From Kiloniellales bacterium (GTDB lineage Bacteria; Pseudomonadota; Alphaproteobacteria; Kiloniellales; JAKSDN01), in contig JAKSDN010000191.1 in the NCBI GenBank assembly GCA_022360075.1, forward strand, positions 1 through 6,370: a stretch of DNA of 6,370 bases, in the 5' to 3' direction. The notes beneath the pieces are model-generated. The model had not been told where the DNA came from, made no database searches, and worked only from the letters and a program-made list of their open reading frames with translations. The position numbers were made by a program, and so were the translations under genes. Shown piece after piece: positions 6,370-6,370 of the stretch; positions within the stretch are counted from its first letter, which is position 1, and every line of letters starts with the position of its first letter.

Positions 6370-6370
6370 G

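Overview
The window is GC-rich throughout (roughly two thirds G+C by eye). All five convincing complete or near-complete genes, plus one partial gene, lie on the minus strand. Codon use and gene content (spermidine/putrescine-type permeases, a NitT/TauT-type ATPase, a Gfo/Idh/MocA oxidoreductase with a DUF993 partner) suggest an alphaproteobacterium, perhaps of the Rhodospirillales/Rhizobiales kind. That placement is inference; no marker gene is present.

Reading in the direction of transcription (right to left), there are two gene blocks. Block 1 (6369 to 3236) has a PotB-type permease, a PotC-type permease and a histidinol-dehydrogenase-family enzyme, separated by 40 and 16 bp and therefore probably co-transcribed. 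The solute-binding protein and ATPase of this transporter are not in the window and probably lie beyond the right edge. The dehydrogenase has no histidine-biosynthesis neighbours, and three residues that are conserved in true HisD are changed. It more likely oxidises an imported alcohol or amino alcohol than histidinol.

A gap of about 600 bp (2631-3235) follows. It holds a GC-rich hairpin just past the dehydrogenase stop, the C-terminal remnant of an IS110-family transposase on the plus strand, and a 24-bp near-perfect palindrome overlapping a good -35 box that points into block 2.

Block 2 (2630 to 1) has a NitT/TauT-type ABC ATPase, a Gfo/Idh/MocA-family NAD(P)-dependent oxidoreductase and a DUF993 (dihydrodipicolinate-synthase-like) protein cut off by the left edge. 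The genes are 3 bp apart, so this is a tightly coupled operon. A reasonable reading is uptake of a small organic compound followed by oxidation and aldolase or lyase-type cleavage, under a repressor binding the palindrome. The substrate cannot be read from the sequence. The ATPase has no permease or binding protein in the window; these may be further downstream past the left edge.

No tRNA, rRNA, CRISPR array or complete mobile element was seen.
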